From Clostridiales bacterium (GTDB taxonomy: Bacteria; Bacillota; Clostridia; Oscillospirales; CAG-272), in assembly GCA_004554105.1 (NCBI GenBank), contig SFNW01000038.1, positions 1-15,141 on the forward strand: DNA of 15,141 nt, written 5' to 3'. The position numbers and the translations under genes are program-made. The notes beneath the pieces were generated by a model. The model had not been told where the DNA came from, ran no database searches, and saw only the letters and a list, made by a program, of their open reading frames with translations. Positions 14,836 through 15,141 of this stretch are shown in pieces (position 1 is the first letter of the stretch; each line of letters starts with the position of its first letter).

Positions 14836-15141
14836 ATGAACGAAATTTTCGGCGAAGAAATGGACTTTGAAAACAGAATCGTAGACTCCTCCTACACGCC
14901 TGCAGACAGCGAGACCGAGGTCAGCCTGCGCCCGAAAACGCTCGACGCCTATGTCGGGCAGACCAAGGCGAAGGAAAATCTGAAAATCTGCATCGACGCG
15001 GCAAAGCTGCGCGGCGAAAGCCTTGACCACGTTCTGCTCTACGGACCGCCCGGTCTCGGCAAAACGACGCTATCGAACATCATCGCGTCTGAAATGGGCG
15101 TCAATATCCGCACGACTTCGGGACCCGCAATCGAAAAGCAG
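14836..15141 (+). CDS. ruvB: Holliday junction branch migration DNA helicase RuvB (N-terminal part, cut by window end)
   Basis: The first 102 codons of a gene that runs off the right edge. RuvB is the AAA+ motor that drives branch migration with RuvA. Seen: the typical lead-in SLRPKTLDAYVGQTKAKENLK (the LRP...F/Y-x-GQ motif, 30-50), LDHVLLYGPPGLGKTTLS with Walker A GPPGLGKT at 70-77, and the following NIIASEMGVNIRTTSGPAIEK. GGAGGG lies five bases upstream of the ATG. It is truncated only by the window, with no sign of a lesion. Confidence 0.97.
   Translation, partial: MNEIFGEEMDFENRIVDSSYTPADSETEVSLRPKTLDAYVGQTKAKENLKICIDAAKLRGESLDHVLLYGPPGLGKTTLSNIIASEMGVNIRTTSGPAIEKQ

Overview
The window looks like a chromosomal segment of a GC-rich Clostridia bacterium, most likely an uncultured gut member of the Oscillospirales (Ruminococcaceae/Oscillospiraceae type). 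This placement is inferred from gene content: a zinc-finger Clp ATPase, DUF951, DUF5711, CvpA, an EcfA1-EcfA2-EcfT-TruA cluster, YfhO, and a nested-palindrome intergenic element of a kind I associate with gut Clostridia. No phage, transposase, CRISPR, tRNA or rRNA is visible. The coding content is largely housekeeping, and I see no convincing new multi-gene system.

Layout. Positions 1-366 are AT-rich, non-coding, and hold a cluster of TTTGTRC-type motifs. A symmetrical terminator hairpin follows at 366-396. From 10991 down to 415 the minus strand carries one long, tightly packed gene array, in order of transcription: ruvC, a SAM-dependent methyltransferase, ecfA1, ecfA2, ecfT, truA, a DUF5711 membrane-anchored protein, cvpA, pgsA, clpE-like, then mrp. 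Gaps from ruvC to clpE are about 8-34 bp, or the genes overlap (ATGA between ecfA1 and ecfA2; 8 bp between ecfA2 and ecfT). The gap between clpE and mrp holds a ~104 bp palindromic element, so mrp may be transcribed separately. The plus strand from 11157 to the right edge carries DUF951, yfhO, ruvA and ruvB (cut by the window end), also tightly packed.

The two arrays diverge from a 165 bp spacer (10992-11156) holding two good sigma-A-type promoters, both with 17 bp spacers: TTGACT/TATAGT for the ruvC side and TTTACA/TATAAT for the DUF951 side. The three Holliday-junction genes therefore sit on both sides of this spacer: ruvC heads the left array, while ruvA and ruvB end the visible right array.

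Functional groups: recombination (RuvA, RuvB, RuvC); micronutrient uptake (EcfA1, EcfA2, EcfT, which energise substrate-binding S components encoded elsewhere); RNA modification (TruA, and the methyltransferase probably); membrane and envelope (PgsA, CvpA, DUF5711, YfhO); proteostasis (ClpE-like ATPase); Fe-S cluster handling (Mrp). Several starts were moved inward from the longest reading frame because a good Shine-Dalgarno sequence and family N-terminus support the internal codon: pgsA, ecfT, ruvC, yfhO and the DUF5711 gene.
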